A stretch of DNA of 64,000 bases from Enterococcus viikkiensis (GTDB lineage: Bacteria; Bacillota; Bacilli; Lactobacillales; Enterococcaceae): the NCBI RefSeq assembly GCF_005405345.1, contig NZ_BJDW01000009.1, positions 1-64,000 of the forward strand, read 5' to 3'. Under the pieces are notes generated by a model that worked only from the letters and a program-made list of their open reading frames with translations, ran no database searches and was not told the DNA's origin. The position numbers and the translations under genes are program-made. Of this stretch, positions 19,334-27,303 are shown in pieces (the first letter of the stretch is position 1; each line of letters starts with the position of its first letter).

Positions 19334-20712
19334 TCTTGTCAGTATTTTTAGGAATCGATGTTGGGACTACCGCAATTAAACTAGGCGTTATTGAAAAAAA
19401 TAAGTTGCTATATACGAATGACCACCCAGTAGAAACATCTGGCGATGAAATCGTCAAATACCAGGATGCAAACCAGGTGCTGGCTGTATTGCAAGAGGGA
19501 CTCATGACGATCCCTCTTGAGTTGCGGCGACGAATCACGAAACTTGGTATCAGTACGGCGATGCATAGTTTGATGCCAGAGGACGATAGCGGCCAAATTT
19601 TTCTCTGGTCGGATCTTCAGGCAGCGGGAGTAATCGAGCAATTTAAGCAAGTTGAAAAGGCAACAGCCAAGCATTTTTATCAGCTGACGGGGACGCCGAT
19701 CCATGCCATGTCGCCCTTTGCGAAATTATTGTATTTTCAAAAAGCTAAAAAATACCCGGCAGAGCTTCATTGGTCCGGCTTAAAAGAAATATTAATGAAG
19801 TACTTTACCGGAGAAACAGTGATCGACTATAGTACGGCTTCCGCTACTGGGCTATTTGATTTACGTAAAAAACAATGGAGTCAAGAAATTTTGAGCTATT
19901 TGGGGATGCGTGAGGATCAATTAGCCCATTTGGCAGACACAAATCAGACTTTCACGCTACTGCCAAGTATCGCAGAATTGTTCGGCTTTTCTTCGGAGCT
20001 ACAGGTGGTCATTGGGGCAAGTGACGGAACGTTAGCGGCCTATGCTAGTTATTATGCTACCGGGCGCAGAGCCAGTTTGACCATCGGTACGAGTGGCGCT
20101 GTTCGACAAATTACTACGGACAATCAATTAGACGACGACAAGCAAAATTTCTGCTATTACTTAAATGGCGAGCTGAAGGTTAGTGGCGCGCCTTCAAATA
20201 ATGGTGGGATTGTCCTTGCTTGGGCAGCTCAGCAGTTGTCTTTAGATCCACTTGATTTTTATGCGTCAATCCCAAACGTATTAGTAGAAACCGAGATAGG
20301 GAGCAGAGGACTGCGTTTTTGGCCCTATTTGAATGGGGAACGGGCACCTTATTGGGACAATGAGATCAAAGGTGGATTTTATGATTTGACCTTGCAACAT
20401 ACCAGAAGTGAGCTTTTACGAAGTGTACTTGAAGGTGTACTTTTAAACATTCGCCGCTTAGTTCAATTAGTCGCTAAAAATGAAGACTTGTCCGTCAGTG
20501 GCGGATTTTTTCAAACTCCCGCATTGGCCCAACTAGCAGCGACGGTTTTTGGCACTCCCTGCTATTATGCCCCTGAAAATGAGCCGATTTTTGGCTTATA
20601 TTATTTGTTGGAACAACCGGAACTGGTGAAGAAAGAACAACAGCAAGTCTTTTTACCTGGTCCCCTTCAACAAGCAGCGTACAAACATTTAGCGGAGCAT
20701 TATTTTGATTGA
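19330..20712 (+). CDS. FGGY-family carbohydrate kinase, probable gluconokinase
   Basis: An ATP-dependent sugar kinase of 460 residues. It has the N-terminal LGIDVGTTAIKLGVI phosphate motif, SPFAKLLYFQ, the TIGTSGAVRQI adenosine-site region and the C-terminal SGGFFQTPALAQLAATVFG. FGGY kinases are hard to separate by eye, but coupling to 6-phosphogluconate dehydrogenase strongly favours gluconate. It starts at ATG 19330 overlapping the previous stop; TTG 19336 is possible. It is somewhat short for the family. It ends 13 bp inside the convergent regulator gene. Confidence 0.82.
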   Translation: MILSVFLGIDVGTTAIKLGVIEKNKLLYTNDHPVETSGDEIVKYQDANQVLAVLQEGLMTIPLELRRRITKLGISTAMHSLMPEDDSGQIFLWSDLQAAGVIEQFKQVEKATAKHFYQLTGTPIHAMSPFAKLLYFQKAKKYPAELHWSGLKEILMKYFTGETVIDYSTASATGLFDLRKKQWSQEILSYLGMREDQLAHLADTNQTFTLLPSIAELFGFSSELQVVIGASDGTLAAYASYYATGRRASLTIGTSGAVRQITTDNQLDDDKQNFCYYLNGELKVSGAPSNNGGIVLAWAAQQLSLDPLDFYASIPNVLVETEIGSRGLRFWPYLNGERAPYWDNEIKGGFYDLTLQHTRSELLRSVLEGVLLNIRRLVQLVAKNEDLSVSGGFFQTPALAQLAATVFGTPCYYAPENEPIFGLYYLLEQPELVKKEQQQVFLPGPLQQAAYKHLAEHYFD

Positions 20713-21434
20713 TTTTTATGCGTAAATTCTTGAACAATATATTCCATTAGCAGTAATAGTTTCCCAAAAAAGCTATTATAAGTAACATTTTGACTATCAA
20801 CCGGACGTTCATCGGCGACTTCAAAAATAATACTGGCAGCTTCAGTCGCTCGGGAGTGGCTGTTGCCGGTGAATAAGATAGTTGGGATTTGGTGTTCTTT
20901 AGAAAAGTGCATCTTTTCAATCACTTTTTGAGTCTCACCGGATTTTGAAATGACGATCAACATACTGATATTATTAGCGTTATTATTGATGATGCCCGCG
21001 GAATCAGCAGCATTTACAAATAAGGTTTTGATCCCATTCACCAATAATTTTTTGTAAAGGTATTCAGCAATGATACTGGAAAAACCAGTCGCATAAATCG
21101 TGATAAATTTTTCCTGATTGTCTTGATAGATTTTTTTCATCGTCTGGATAGACGGCGCTATTTTTTCAGTAGGAATCGAAATATCCACTGTGGCTTCTAC
21201 CAATTGATTTTGCGGCTGGTATTGATTCTTGAGAAAATAAAATAACTCTAAATAACCAGAAAAATCTAATTTTTGTGCCAATCGCACGATGGTTGCTGGA
21301 GAAGTATAGAGTGTTCCGGCAATCTTTCTTAAAGAAACCCCTTCCAGTTCATTAATATGTGTGACTAAATAAGTTAAGATCGTCTGATCATTATCAGATA
21401 GTCGTTTTCCCTTAGTTACTAGTTCTAAATCCAT
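20700..21434 (-). CDS. RpiR/MurR-family transcriptional regulator
   Basis: A 244-residue protein with an N-terminal HTH (SLRKIAGTLYTSPATIVRLA) and a C-terminal SIS domain (IYATGFSSIIAEYLYKKL, then MLIVISKSGETQKVI) that senses phosphosugars. It is transcribed against the PTS-GH4-gluconate operon and its 3' end overlaps that of the kinase gene. Position makes it the likely regulator of that operon, binding the inverted repeat at 15303-15327. Whether it activates or represses cannot be read. Confidence 0.88.
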   Translation of the reverse strand: MDLELVTKGKRLSDNDQTILTYLVTHINELEGVSLRKIAGTLYTSPATIVRLAQKLDFSGYLELFYFLKNQYQPQNQLVEATVDISIPTEKIAPSIQTMKKIYQDNQEKFITIYATGFSSIIAEYLYKKLLVNGIKTLFVNAADSAGIINNNANNISMLIVISKSGETQKVIEKMHFSKEHQIPTILFTGNSHSRATEAASIIFEVADERPVDSQNVTYNSFFGKLLLLMEYIVQEFTHKNQSK

Positions 21435-21558
21435 TTATACACCCCATATAAAAATAATAAAGCTTTCGTATGCATTATACACTATGAATAGGTAAAAAAA
21501 GGCACTCCCTTTTCACGAAGGAAAATGTAACGCATCTTGCAATAGAAAGGAAAAAAAT

Positions 21559-22023
21559 ATGTTTGGTCTATTTAATAAAAAGCTTGAGCTTCATGCGCCT
21601 GTCTCTGGGAATGTTATTGAAATAACAGAGGTTAATGATCCTGTCTTTAGTCAGAAGATGATGGGGGAAGGTTTCGCGATTAAACCAACTAACGGAGAAA
21701 TCAACTCACCTATCAATGGTCGGGTAAAATCCATCTTTCCTACCTTACACGCGGTAGCCCTTGAAACGACAGGGGGACAAGAAATGTTACTTCATATTGG
21801 TATTGATACCGTTGAATTACAAGGTGAAGGATTTCAGTCTAGTCTAACAGAAGGACAAAAGATCAAAATTGGTGATCCTTTAGTCCAGGTTGATTTGGCC
21901 GTACTTGCAGAAAAAGGAAAAGATAATGTCATCGTTGTTGTTTTACCAGAATTAAAGGACAAGCAGGTAATCGTTCAGACTGGTGAAAAACAAAGCGGTG
22001 AGGTCGCAGCCATTTTAAGATAA
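21559..22023 (+). CDS. PTS EIIA glucose-type phosphocarrier
   Basis: A free 154-residue EIIA-Glc protein. Both zinc/active-site histidines are visible, in FPTLHAVALET and MLLHIGIDTVEL, the second being the phosphorylated one. The start region ELHAPVSGNVI is typical. It probably supplies the EIICB at 15409-17022, which lacks its own EIIA. It is divergent from the RpiR gene, with a shared control region of 124 bp, and is followed by a terminator, so it is a single-gene unit. Confidence 0.93.
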   Translation: MFGLFNKKLELHAPVSGNVIEITEVNDPVFSQKMMGEGFAIKPTNGEINSPINGRVKSIFPTLHAVALETTGGQEMLLHIGIDTVELQGEGFQSSLTEGQKIKIGDPLVQVDLAVLAEKGKDNVIVVVLPELKDKQVIVQTGEKQSGEVAAILR

Positions 22024-22032
22024 AACTTTGAG

Positions 22033-22063
22033 AAACAGCCTTTCAAATGAAAGGCTGTTTTTG
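22033..22063 (+). terminator. Rho-independent terminator after the EIIA gene
   Basis: AAACAGCCTTTC pairs with GAAAGGCTGTTT around AAAT, followed by TTTT. The remaining bases up to 22200 show no gene. Confidence 0.85.
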
Positions 22064-22202
22064 CGAGTCGGGCTTTTCGCAGTAAGGTAGTGTGAAAAAT
22101 AAAATAAGAGTGTTCACAGCAAGTGATCAACCCGTTTCGTCCAATCGCCTGCGTGGTGAAGAAAAACAAACAGGTTAAAAAGGTAAGCAAGATTCTAAAA
22201 AA

Positions 22203-22231
22203 TTGACACCATAGTCTAATTAGACTAAGAT
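22203..22231 (+). promoter_or_regulatory. promoter with a perfect 16-bp palindrome (candidate PadR operator)
   Basis: TTGACA (22203-22208), a 17-bp spacer and TAAGAT (22226-22231) form the promoter of the esterase-PadR operon. TAGTCTAATTAGACTA (22212-22227) is a perfect palindrome filling the spacer and touching the -10. It is an ideal position for autorepression by the PadR protein encoded in the operon. Confidence 0.65.
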
Positions 22232-22261
22232 AGAAAAATAATTGAAATTGAGGTGGAGACT

Positions 22262-23101
22262 ATGAAATCAATCTTACTGATTGGTCAATCTAATATGGCA
22301 GGCCGTGGCTACTTAACCGACGTTCCGTCCATTTATAATGAACGAATCGAGATGCTGCGCAATGGACGGTGGCAAATGATGGCCGAGCCGATTCATTTTG
22401 ATCGTGAAGTGGCTGGAGTGGGACCGGCGGTATCTTTTGCCAGTGCATGGACTCAAGCGCACCCCACAGAAAAAATTGGTTTGATTCCTTGTGCTGAGGG
22501 GGGGAGCGCCATTGATGAATGGAGAGTGGATCAACCATTAACCCGTCATGCACTGACAGAAGCTAAGTTTGCGATGGAATCCAGCGAATTGATTGGAATT
22601 TTATGGCATCAGGGGGAAAATGATAGTTTAAATGGACGTTACAAAGAGTATGAAGAAAAACTAACGCAGGTTTTTGAGCACTTTCGCCAGGAATTGGCTT
22701 TGCCGGAATTGCCAATCGTCGTCGGACAGCTACCTGATTTTCTAGGTAAGCAAGGTTTTGGTCTAAGTGCAACGGAATTTAAAGAAATTAATCGAGAAAT
22801 GGCTAAAGTGGTGGCTAAGCTGGATCAATGCTATCTAGTCAGCGCAGAGAAGCTGACAGCGAATCCGGACGGCATCCACATTGACGCAAAGTCACAGCGA
22901 CAATTTGGCCTTCGTTATTATGAAGCTTTTGCCAATCAGAAAAATGTGCTTAATCCTTTGCCCGATGAAGAAGACCGTTTGGCTGAGATTTATGGGCGGG
23001 AAACGACGAAAAATGAAAAGATTTATTTGTTGAGCCGTGATTTTGCATTAGGAAAGATCGATTTTCAGCAATTTATGGAACGCTTTGGAGCCGTACAATG
23101 A
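22262..23101 (+). CDS. SGNH-fold carbohydrate esterase (sialate O-acetylesterase-like)
   Basis: A 279-residue cytoplasmic hydrolase of the DUF303/SASA type, which removes acetyl groups from sugars. The catalytic motifs are visible: Ser in LIGQSNMAGRG, Gly in CAEGGSAIDEW, block III WHQGENDS, and the Asp-His pair in NPDGIHID. There is no signal peptide. ATG 22262 follows GAGGTGG; an in-frame GTG at 22253 is within that site. The C-terminal 50 residues (after LNPLPDEEDR) form an added helical tail. It overlaps padR by 4 bp. Confidence 0.82.
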   Translation: MKSILLIGQSNMAGRGYLTDVPSIYNERIEMLRNGRWQMMAEPIHFDREVAGVGPAVSFASAWTQAHPTEKIGLIPCAEGGSAIDEWRVDQPLTRHALTEAKFAMESSELIGILWHQGENDSLNGRYKEYEEKLTQVFEHFRQELALPELPIVVGQLPDFLGKQGFGLSATEFKEINREMAKVVAKLDQCYLVSAEKLTANPDGIHIDAKSQRQFGLRYYEAFANQKNVLNPLPDEEDRLAEIYGRETTKNEKIYLLSRDFALGKIDFQQFMERFGAVQ

Positions 23102-23619
23102 TCCCATTGCTTATTTTAGGTCTGTTGAAGGAACAGCCAGCTTCTTATGGCTACGAATTATTGGCGAAGATGGAAGCCAACTATTTTGAGTATTTTGTTC
23201 GGTTTACTAAGGGATCATTTTACTATAATATCCAACAGCTCGAAGCTAAAGGACTGATCGAGCGTGTTTTCTCAGAGCCTCAGAAAGAGGAAAAAGAAAA
23301 GAATCGTTATACTTTGACTACCGCCGGGGAAAAAGAATTTAAGCGCCTATTTCTTCGTTATGGTAAAAAAAATGAGCCTATCACTTTTCCATTTTATACG
23401 CCGTTATTATTTGAGGATCAAGTGGCGCCAGAGCAGATGGTTCAGTTATTAGAGAGTCAGATAGCTCAGACACAAGAAAAAATACGTTTGATTGAAGTCG
23501 CGCTGGCAAATCCCGCAGAGCAACTACGACCTAATTTTCTCAAAATGATGGAGAATTCTAGGCAGCATCACCAAGTTAATTTGGCGTGGTTTCAAGAGCA
23601 ATTAGCAGAATACAAATAA
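23098..23619 (+). CDS. PadR-family transcriptional regulator
   Basis: A 173-residue PadR repressor. The N-terminal winged helix is typical (LILGLLKEQPASYGYELLAK, then GSFYYNIQQLEAKGLIE), and the C-terminal half is a helical dimerisation domain. Its ATG overlaps the esterase stop (ATGA), so the two are co-expressed. The palindrome in the operon promoter suggests autoregulation with an unknown small-molecule signal. Confidence 0.88.
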   Translation: MIPLLILGLLKEQPASYGYELLAKMEANYFEYFVRFTKGSFYYNIQQLEAKGLIERVFSEPQKEEKEKNRYTLTTAGEKEFKRLFLRYGKKNEPITFPFYTPLLFEDQVAPEQMVQLLESQIAQTQEKIRLIEVALANPAEQLRPNFLKMMENSRQHHQVNLAWFQEQLAEYK

Positions 23620-23620
23620 C

Positions 23621-23668
23621 CGATGCGGGTCAGTCACTAGGATTCTAGTGACTGACCCGCATCGACTT
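23621..23668. terminator. bidirectional terminator with a 19-bp stem
   Basis: CGATGCGGGTCAGTCACTA pairs perfectly with TAGTGACTGACCCGCATCG around GGATTC, followed by ACTTTT. It separates the convergent padR and DUF1003 genes and can serve both. Confidence 0.85.
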
Positions 23669-23678
23669 TTAGTTTTTC

Positions 23679-24356
23679 TTATTCATCTTCAATCTTTTTT
23701 TGATCTATCAGTTCTTGTAGCAGTTCGATTTGAACTTGTTGCAACTCGACTAAGTGCTGCCATTTCGTTGCCATTAAATAGTCGATTTTTTCGTGGAGCA
23801 AGTGGATCTCAACTTCAGATTTGACGTTGACTTCATAATCATTATCCGCTTCCACCCGGTCCCGATCGGCTTGCCGATTTTGGCTCATTAAAATGATTGG
23901 TGCTTGGATTGCGGCTAAACAGGAAAGGGCCAGATTCAATAAAATAAAAGGATATTTGTCGAATGGATCGAAAAATAGCGGCAATGTATTCAAGACAATC
24001 CAAGCAAAAAGTGTTAACAAAAAGATAATGATAAAGGTCCAACTGCCACCAAACTTCGCGATGCCATCGGCGACTTTTTGACCAAAGGTTTCTTTGGTTT
24101 TTAGCGCATCGTTGACATTTTTGATTTGGACTTGCTCCTTACGGATTTTATGTTTCAACTCGTGATCAAATTGCTTTGATGTCGATATTTCTTTTTGAAT
24201 CTGCTGATTAAGGTATTGAAATCGAAAATTCAATAAACGGCTATAGGAAATTGTGTCTGCCGCCGTCAACTCTTTATCCTTCGTTAAGATGAACTCTCGT
24301 AAATTTTTATCTAGTTCTGAAAGCGTAAAGTGTTGCTTGTCTTGATTGTCTGTCAT
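23679..24356 (-). CDS. DUF1003-family membrane protein
   Basis: A 225-residue protein with two central transmembrane segments (SWTFIIIFLLTLFAWIVL and FILLNLALSCLAAIQAPIIL), soluble N-terminal helices and a C-terminal coiled-coil tail rich in Gln/Leu. The motif APIILMSQNRQADRDR marks DUF1003. The start is placed at ATG 24356 (MTDNQDKQ); upstream codons to 24398 overlap a likely promoter. Function is unknown. It stands alone between two terminator-like regions. Confidence 0.82.
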   Translation of the reverse strand: MTDNQDKQHFTLSELDKNLREFILTKDKELTAADTISYSRLLNFRFQYLNQQIQKEISTSKQFDHELKHKIRKEQVQIKNVNDALKTKETFGQKVADGIAKFGGSWTFIIIFLLTLFAWIVLNTLPLFFDPFDKYPFILLNLALSCLAAIQAPIILMSQNRQADRDRVEADNDYEVNVKSEVEIHLLHEKIDYLMATKWQHLVELQQVQIELLQELIDQKKIEDE

Positions 24357-24475
24357 AGGAATCACCCGTTTTTCTTTTAATGATAGCACGGGGACCAACC
24401 ATTTTCCTAAAACTTGTCTTTTCTCTATCTTCAGTCTACTAAGAAAGAAAACAGCCTAAGGGATCGCCGGAATGA

Positions 24476-25177
24476 TTACCACGGAATGATGCCATCGCGG
24501 TTGAAGAAGCCACCAGTCGGTCCTTTTTTATCGATCGTCGCTAATTTGACGATGGCATCGGAGCCTTGTTCCATTGTTTGCATACCGTTGCTGAAATTTT
24601 CTCCGGTCTTGGTTGGTCCGGGATCAACCGCATTGATCTTCATACTGGGCAGACTTTTCGCATACTGAACAGTCAGCATCGAAACCGCGGCTTTTGATGA
24701 GCTGTAGGCCAAAGCATTGACCTTTGATTCGATCTTATCTGGGTTCAATACTTGACCGAATGAACCAAGTCCGCTGCTGACGTTGACGATTACTGGGAGT
24801 TCTGACTGTTCTAACAGCGGTAGAAAAGCATGCGTCACGGAGACCAAACCGAAAACATTTGTGTCGTAAACGTTGCGCATGATCGCCGCGTCGATCTCTG
24901 CTGGCTTGCCGTAGCCGCCTGGAATACCCGCATTATTGATTAGGATATCGATCCGCCCTTCCTGTTTTTTGATCGTTTCAGCAGCCTGCTCGATTGAGTC
25001 CTCATCGGTGACATCCAAGGCAACGTAGGAAACAGCTAATTCCTTTGCGGCTGCGGCAGCTTTTGCTGCTTGGCGAGAGGTGATGTAGACATGATAGCCC
25101 ATTTTTTTTAAACGACTGGCAGCGGTGTAGCCTAAACCAGTACTGCCGCCGGTAATTAACACGATTCGTTCTTTCAT
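24476..25177 (-). CDS. short-chain dehydrogenase/reductase
   Basis: An NAD(P)-dependent oxidoreductase of 233 residues. It shows the Rossmann motif TGGSTGLGYTAA, the structural NNAG, the catalytic Ser in NVSSGLGSFG and the YSSSKAA motif with Tyr and Lys. DVTDED after the second strand suits the classical SDR group. ATG 25177 follows GGAATGG; TTG 25189 is also in frame. It is divergent from a MarR regulator that probably controls it. The substrate is unknown. Confidence 0.88.
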   Translation of the reverse strand: MKERIVLITGGSTGLGYTAASRLKKMGYHVYITSRQAAKAAAAAKELAVSYVALDVTDEDSIEQAAETIKKQEGRIDILINNAGIPGGYGKPAEIDAAIMRNVYDTNVFGLVSVTHAFLPLLEQSELPVIVNVSSGLGSFGQVLNPDKIESKVNALAYSSSKAAVSMLTVQYAKSLPSMKINAVDPGPTKTGENFSNGMQTMEQGSDAIVKLATIDKKGPTGGFFNRDGIIPW

Positions 25178-25209
25178 GATCCATTCCAACTTTCTTAATT
25201 AAAATAAAA

Positions 25210-25225
25210 ACTTGTATTTACAACT
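25210..25225. promoter_or_regulatory. near-palindrome in the SDR/marR divergent region
   Basis: ACTTGTATTTACAACT is a 16-bp imperfect palindrome immediately upstream of the SDR gene. A related sequence, AGTTGTGTTTAAAAGT, occurs about 60 bp away towards the marR gene. A pair of such sites fits regulation by the divergent MarR protein. A TATAAT at 25307-25312 is very close to the marR start, so that promoter is uncertain. Confidence 0.4.
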
Positions 25226-25330
25226 TTGATTGGAGCATACGCCTGATTTTTTTATTTGTCAATAAAATAGTTGTGTTTAAAAGTATTTTTATTTTTTCTG
25301 TGCTAATATAATGATAAAGGGGTGGAACCA

Positions 25331-25741
25331 GTGAAAACAAATGAAGACAATCTCTCCGAAAATATTTATCAAGCAAACTTGGTTCAGCAAGAATTCATCG
25401 AGACACGTTTGAAAAAAATCGGTCTCACATCTCACCAAGCCCGCACGCTAAATTATATTTCTCATTATCCCGGTGTGATCCAGAAAAAAATTGCTCATTA
25501 TTTAGGCAAACAAGATGCCACCATAACGAACATTTTGAAAACGTTGGAAAAAAAAGACTACATCTACCGTGAGATCCCTAAAAACAATGAGCGTCAGAAA
25601 AATTTATTTTTGACCGAAAAAGGCGAGGAATCCATCAAACAAATTCGTAGGATTTTTCAAGATCTTGAAGCGCAGTTGACGCAGAAGCTTGAAGCGGAAG
25701 AACAACTATTGCTAAAAAGACTATTGAAGAAGATCCAATAA
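25331..25741 (+). CDS. MarR-family transcriptional regulator
   Basis: A 136-residue winged-helix regulator. The recognition region is GVIQKKIAHYLGKQDATITN, followed by the wing NNERQKNLFLTEKGEE and a C-terminal dimerisation helix. AAGGGG (25317-25322) sets the start at GTG 25331; GTG 25322 overlaps it. It is divergent from the SDR gene, the usual arrangement of a MarR repressor and its target. Confidence 0.85.
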   Translation: MKTNEDNLSENIYQANLVQQEFIETRLKKIGLTSHQARTLNYISHYPGVIQKKIAHYLGKQDATITNILKTLEKKDYIYREIPKNNERQKNLFLTEKGEESIKQIRRIFQDLEAQLTQKLEAEEQLLLKRLLKKIQ

Positions 25742-25748
25742 ACTCGAC

Positions 25749-25782
25749 CTGGTGCGCCTTGTGCTCGCCAGATTTTTTTGTT
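25749..25782 (+). terminator. probable terminator after the MarR gene
   Basis: CTGGTG pairs with CGCCAG (with one G-U) around a loop of about 11 nt, followed by ATTTTTTTG. Confidence 0.6.
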
Positions 25783-25887
25783 TATATTCAACGACTAAAA
25801 TAAGAAAAAATGGATTAAAAATTAATAGAAGTAACGTTAAGTTCCTATTGACTGTTTGTGAAGTGCTGAAAGACACTCAAAGTCCGA

Positions 25888-25917
25888 TTGACAAGCCGAT
25901 TTTTATTCGTTTATAGT
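25888..25917 (+). promoter_or_regulatory. promoter of the 127-residue orphan gene
   Basis: TTGACA (25888-25893), an 18-bp spacer and TATAGT (25912-25917) form a good sigma-A promoter about 35 bp upstream of the start codon at 25953. Confidence 0.6.
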
Positions 25918-25952
25918 GCAAGTGTCATCTTTAGTCAGAAGGAGGAGCAAAC

Positions 25953-26336
25953 ATGGTAGTCCAGCCTTTTTCAGCTCAGCAATTATTTAAGTTAAAGCGC
26001 AGAACGCTGGAAAAACGTCTGACTGATTATTATGAAGAGACCCAAGATACGAAGACATTGCTTAAACTATTGATTGCCCTTCAAATTCGTGACGCGCTGG
26101 GAAATGAAGATTTCTCTCAAGTTTTGCGGCCACTTGTTCGTCAGCTTTTTTTAAAGACAACTGCTACGCGCGTGCTGCGCCATTGTTATTGCCATTTTGA
26201 GGGCTATTTTTCTGCAAAAGAATGGCAGACGGTGTTAGCTCGCTTGTTTCCAATAAAAATATATTTAACCAAGCTGATCTCAAAATTTCGTTCCATTTTT
26301 AAACCAGAAACTTTGATCGGTTTGACTGATTCATGA
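25953..26336 (+). CDS. hypothetical basic helical protein
   Basis: A 127-residue protein rich in Leu, Lys and Arg, with no signal peptide or clear membrane segment. AAGGAGGAGCAAAC before ATG 25953 and a good promoter indicate it is a real gene. Its pattern (KRRTLEKRLTDYYEETQDTK, then LLIALQIRDAL) suggests a helical bundle. I do not recognise the family. It stands alone just before the glycine reductase control region, with no obvious link to it. Confidence 0.6.
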   Translation: MVVQPFSAQQLFKLKRRTLEKRLTDYYEETQDTKTLLKLLIALQIRDALGNEDFSQVLRPLVRQLFLKTTATRVLRHCYCHFEGYFSAKEWQTVLARLFPIKIYLTKLISKFRSIFKPETLIGLTDS

Positions 26337-26537
26337 CAATTGATAGAAGTGAATCAAGCAACAGTCAACTGTTTGTTTTCAGGCATAGGGGTAGTCTATT
26401 TGTTGTGGAGTTTATTATTATTTTGAAAGAGTAGTTATTTTATGGCTCCTTCTATTTGTGAACAAAGGATTTCCTTTTGGGGAATAAAGCCATTTGAATG
26501 ATTACAGTTGTTTTTATTAAATAGTTCAAAAGTTGGG

Positions 26538-26587
26538 TTGCATTTCCCTGACAGAATTGTTACATTTAATCATAGAAAACGCTTACA
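26538..26587 (+). promoter_or_regulatory. grd operon promoter with a cre-like site
   Basis: TTGCAT (26538-26543), a 17-bp spacer and TACATT (26561-26566) form a plausible promoter, placing the start near 26573. TAGAAAACGCTTACA (26573-26587) matches the cre consensus WTGNAANCGNWWNCA at 14 of 15 positions and would act as a roadblock just after the start. From 26337 to 26537 nothing else is recognised. Confidence 0.55.
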
Positions 26588-26599
26588 AAAAAGAAACTT

Positions 26600-26767
26600 G
26601 CGGGAGAGAGCAGTGATTGCCACCGAAGGTATAAGCTATGGACATGCTGGTTTCATAGTGAACATCTCAGGTAAATGGACCGCAAGCGGAAGCAACTCTG
26701 GAGAGCAGAAATGCGCCGAAGGAGCAACCTTTGAAAAAGGGGAATCTCTCAGGCTAGTGACAGAGGA
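26600..26767 (+). ncRNA. tandem glycine riboswitch
   Basis: Two glycine aptamers lie in series. The first (about 26600-26683) starts GCGGGAGAGAGCAG, contains GCCACCGAAGG and ends CATCTCAGG...GGACCGC. The second (about 26690-26767) contains CTCTGGAGAGCAG, the hallmark GCGCCGAAGGAGCAA and CTCTCAGGC, and closes with CTCTG (26696-26700) pairing CAGAG (26761-26765). The two are joined by a short linker, as in cooperative glycine switches. It sits in the leader of a glycine reductase operon, so glycine sensing by RNA matches the enzyme's substrate. Confidence 0.93.
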
Positions 26768-26800
26768 CAACGGCACAAGGTGTTGTTGTCCTCTTTTTTA
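26762..26800 (+). terminator. terminator forming the expression platform of the glycine riboswitch
   Basis: GAGGACAAC (26763-26771) pairs perfectly with GTTGTCCTC (26785-26793), followed by TTTTTT. Its 5' arm shares AGAG with the closing stem of aptamer 2. Glycine binding, which stabilises that stem, should therefore prevent termination and switch the operon on. This is inferred from the overlap. Confidence 0.85.
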
Positions 26801-26879
26801 TGCTGTGGTACGTAAATACTTTTTTGCAAAGCCAGTCGCAAAATACATGTGAATTATTGAACAATAAGGAGGGGAACCA

Positions 26880-27284
26880 ATGATTATCGTGACGAATAAT
26901 CCAATGGTCAAAGAACAGATCAATCAGCAAAAAGTCATTGATTTCGTGGAAGGCTCTTACGGTGATGTCTTGAACTATGTCAAGCAGCGAGTAATTGATG
27001 AACGTCTGTATTTGTTATCCCATCCACTAAGCGGAAGTATCAAGCCTAATGAGACCTATTATAAAACAATTTTTTTAACGGAGACCAACTCTCAGTCCAT
27101 CGACCTAGAGAGTTTAGAATATATGGAATCAGCGATAACCGTCTACGAGAAATTTATAAAAAATAAGCAGCGACCTAACTGGTCCTTAGGGGTGTTGCAA
27201 GATTTTGCTTTCGTAGATTTTTATATCGCCCAAAGTACGTTGGACCGAATAGGAGGTGACACGTGTTCGACTACTTGCTATTAA
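26880..27284 (+). CDS. grdX: GrdX-family protein of the glycine reductase operon
   Basis: A 134-residue protein of the GrdX family, found at the start of glycine and betaine reductase operons and of unknown biochemical role. The N-terminus (IIVTNNPMVKEQ) and the C-terminal FAFVDFYIAQSTLDRIGG follow the family pattern. AAGGAGGGGAACC precedes ATG 26880. It is the first gene after the riboswitch terminator, and 19 bp separate it from grdE. The last residues (CSTTCY) are unusual in having two Cys. Confidence 0.82.
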   Translation: MIIVTNNPMVKEQINQQKVIDFVEGSYGDVLNYVKQRVIDERLYLLSHPLSGSIKPNETYYKTIFLTETNSQSIDLESLEYMESAITVYEKFIKNKQRPNWSLGVLQDFAFVDFYIAQSTLDRIGGDTCSTTCY

Positions 27285-27303
27285 ATAGAACTGAGGTGAG
27301 TCA

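Noticed and set aside
26508-26852. Open frame of 114 codons upstream of grdX
   Set aside because: It lies across the tandem glycine riboswitch and its terminator; it has no ribosome site and its sequence is explained by RNA structure.
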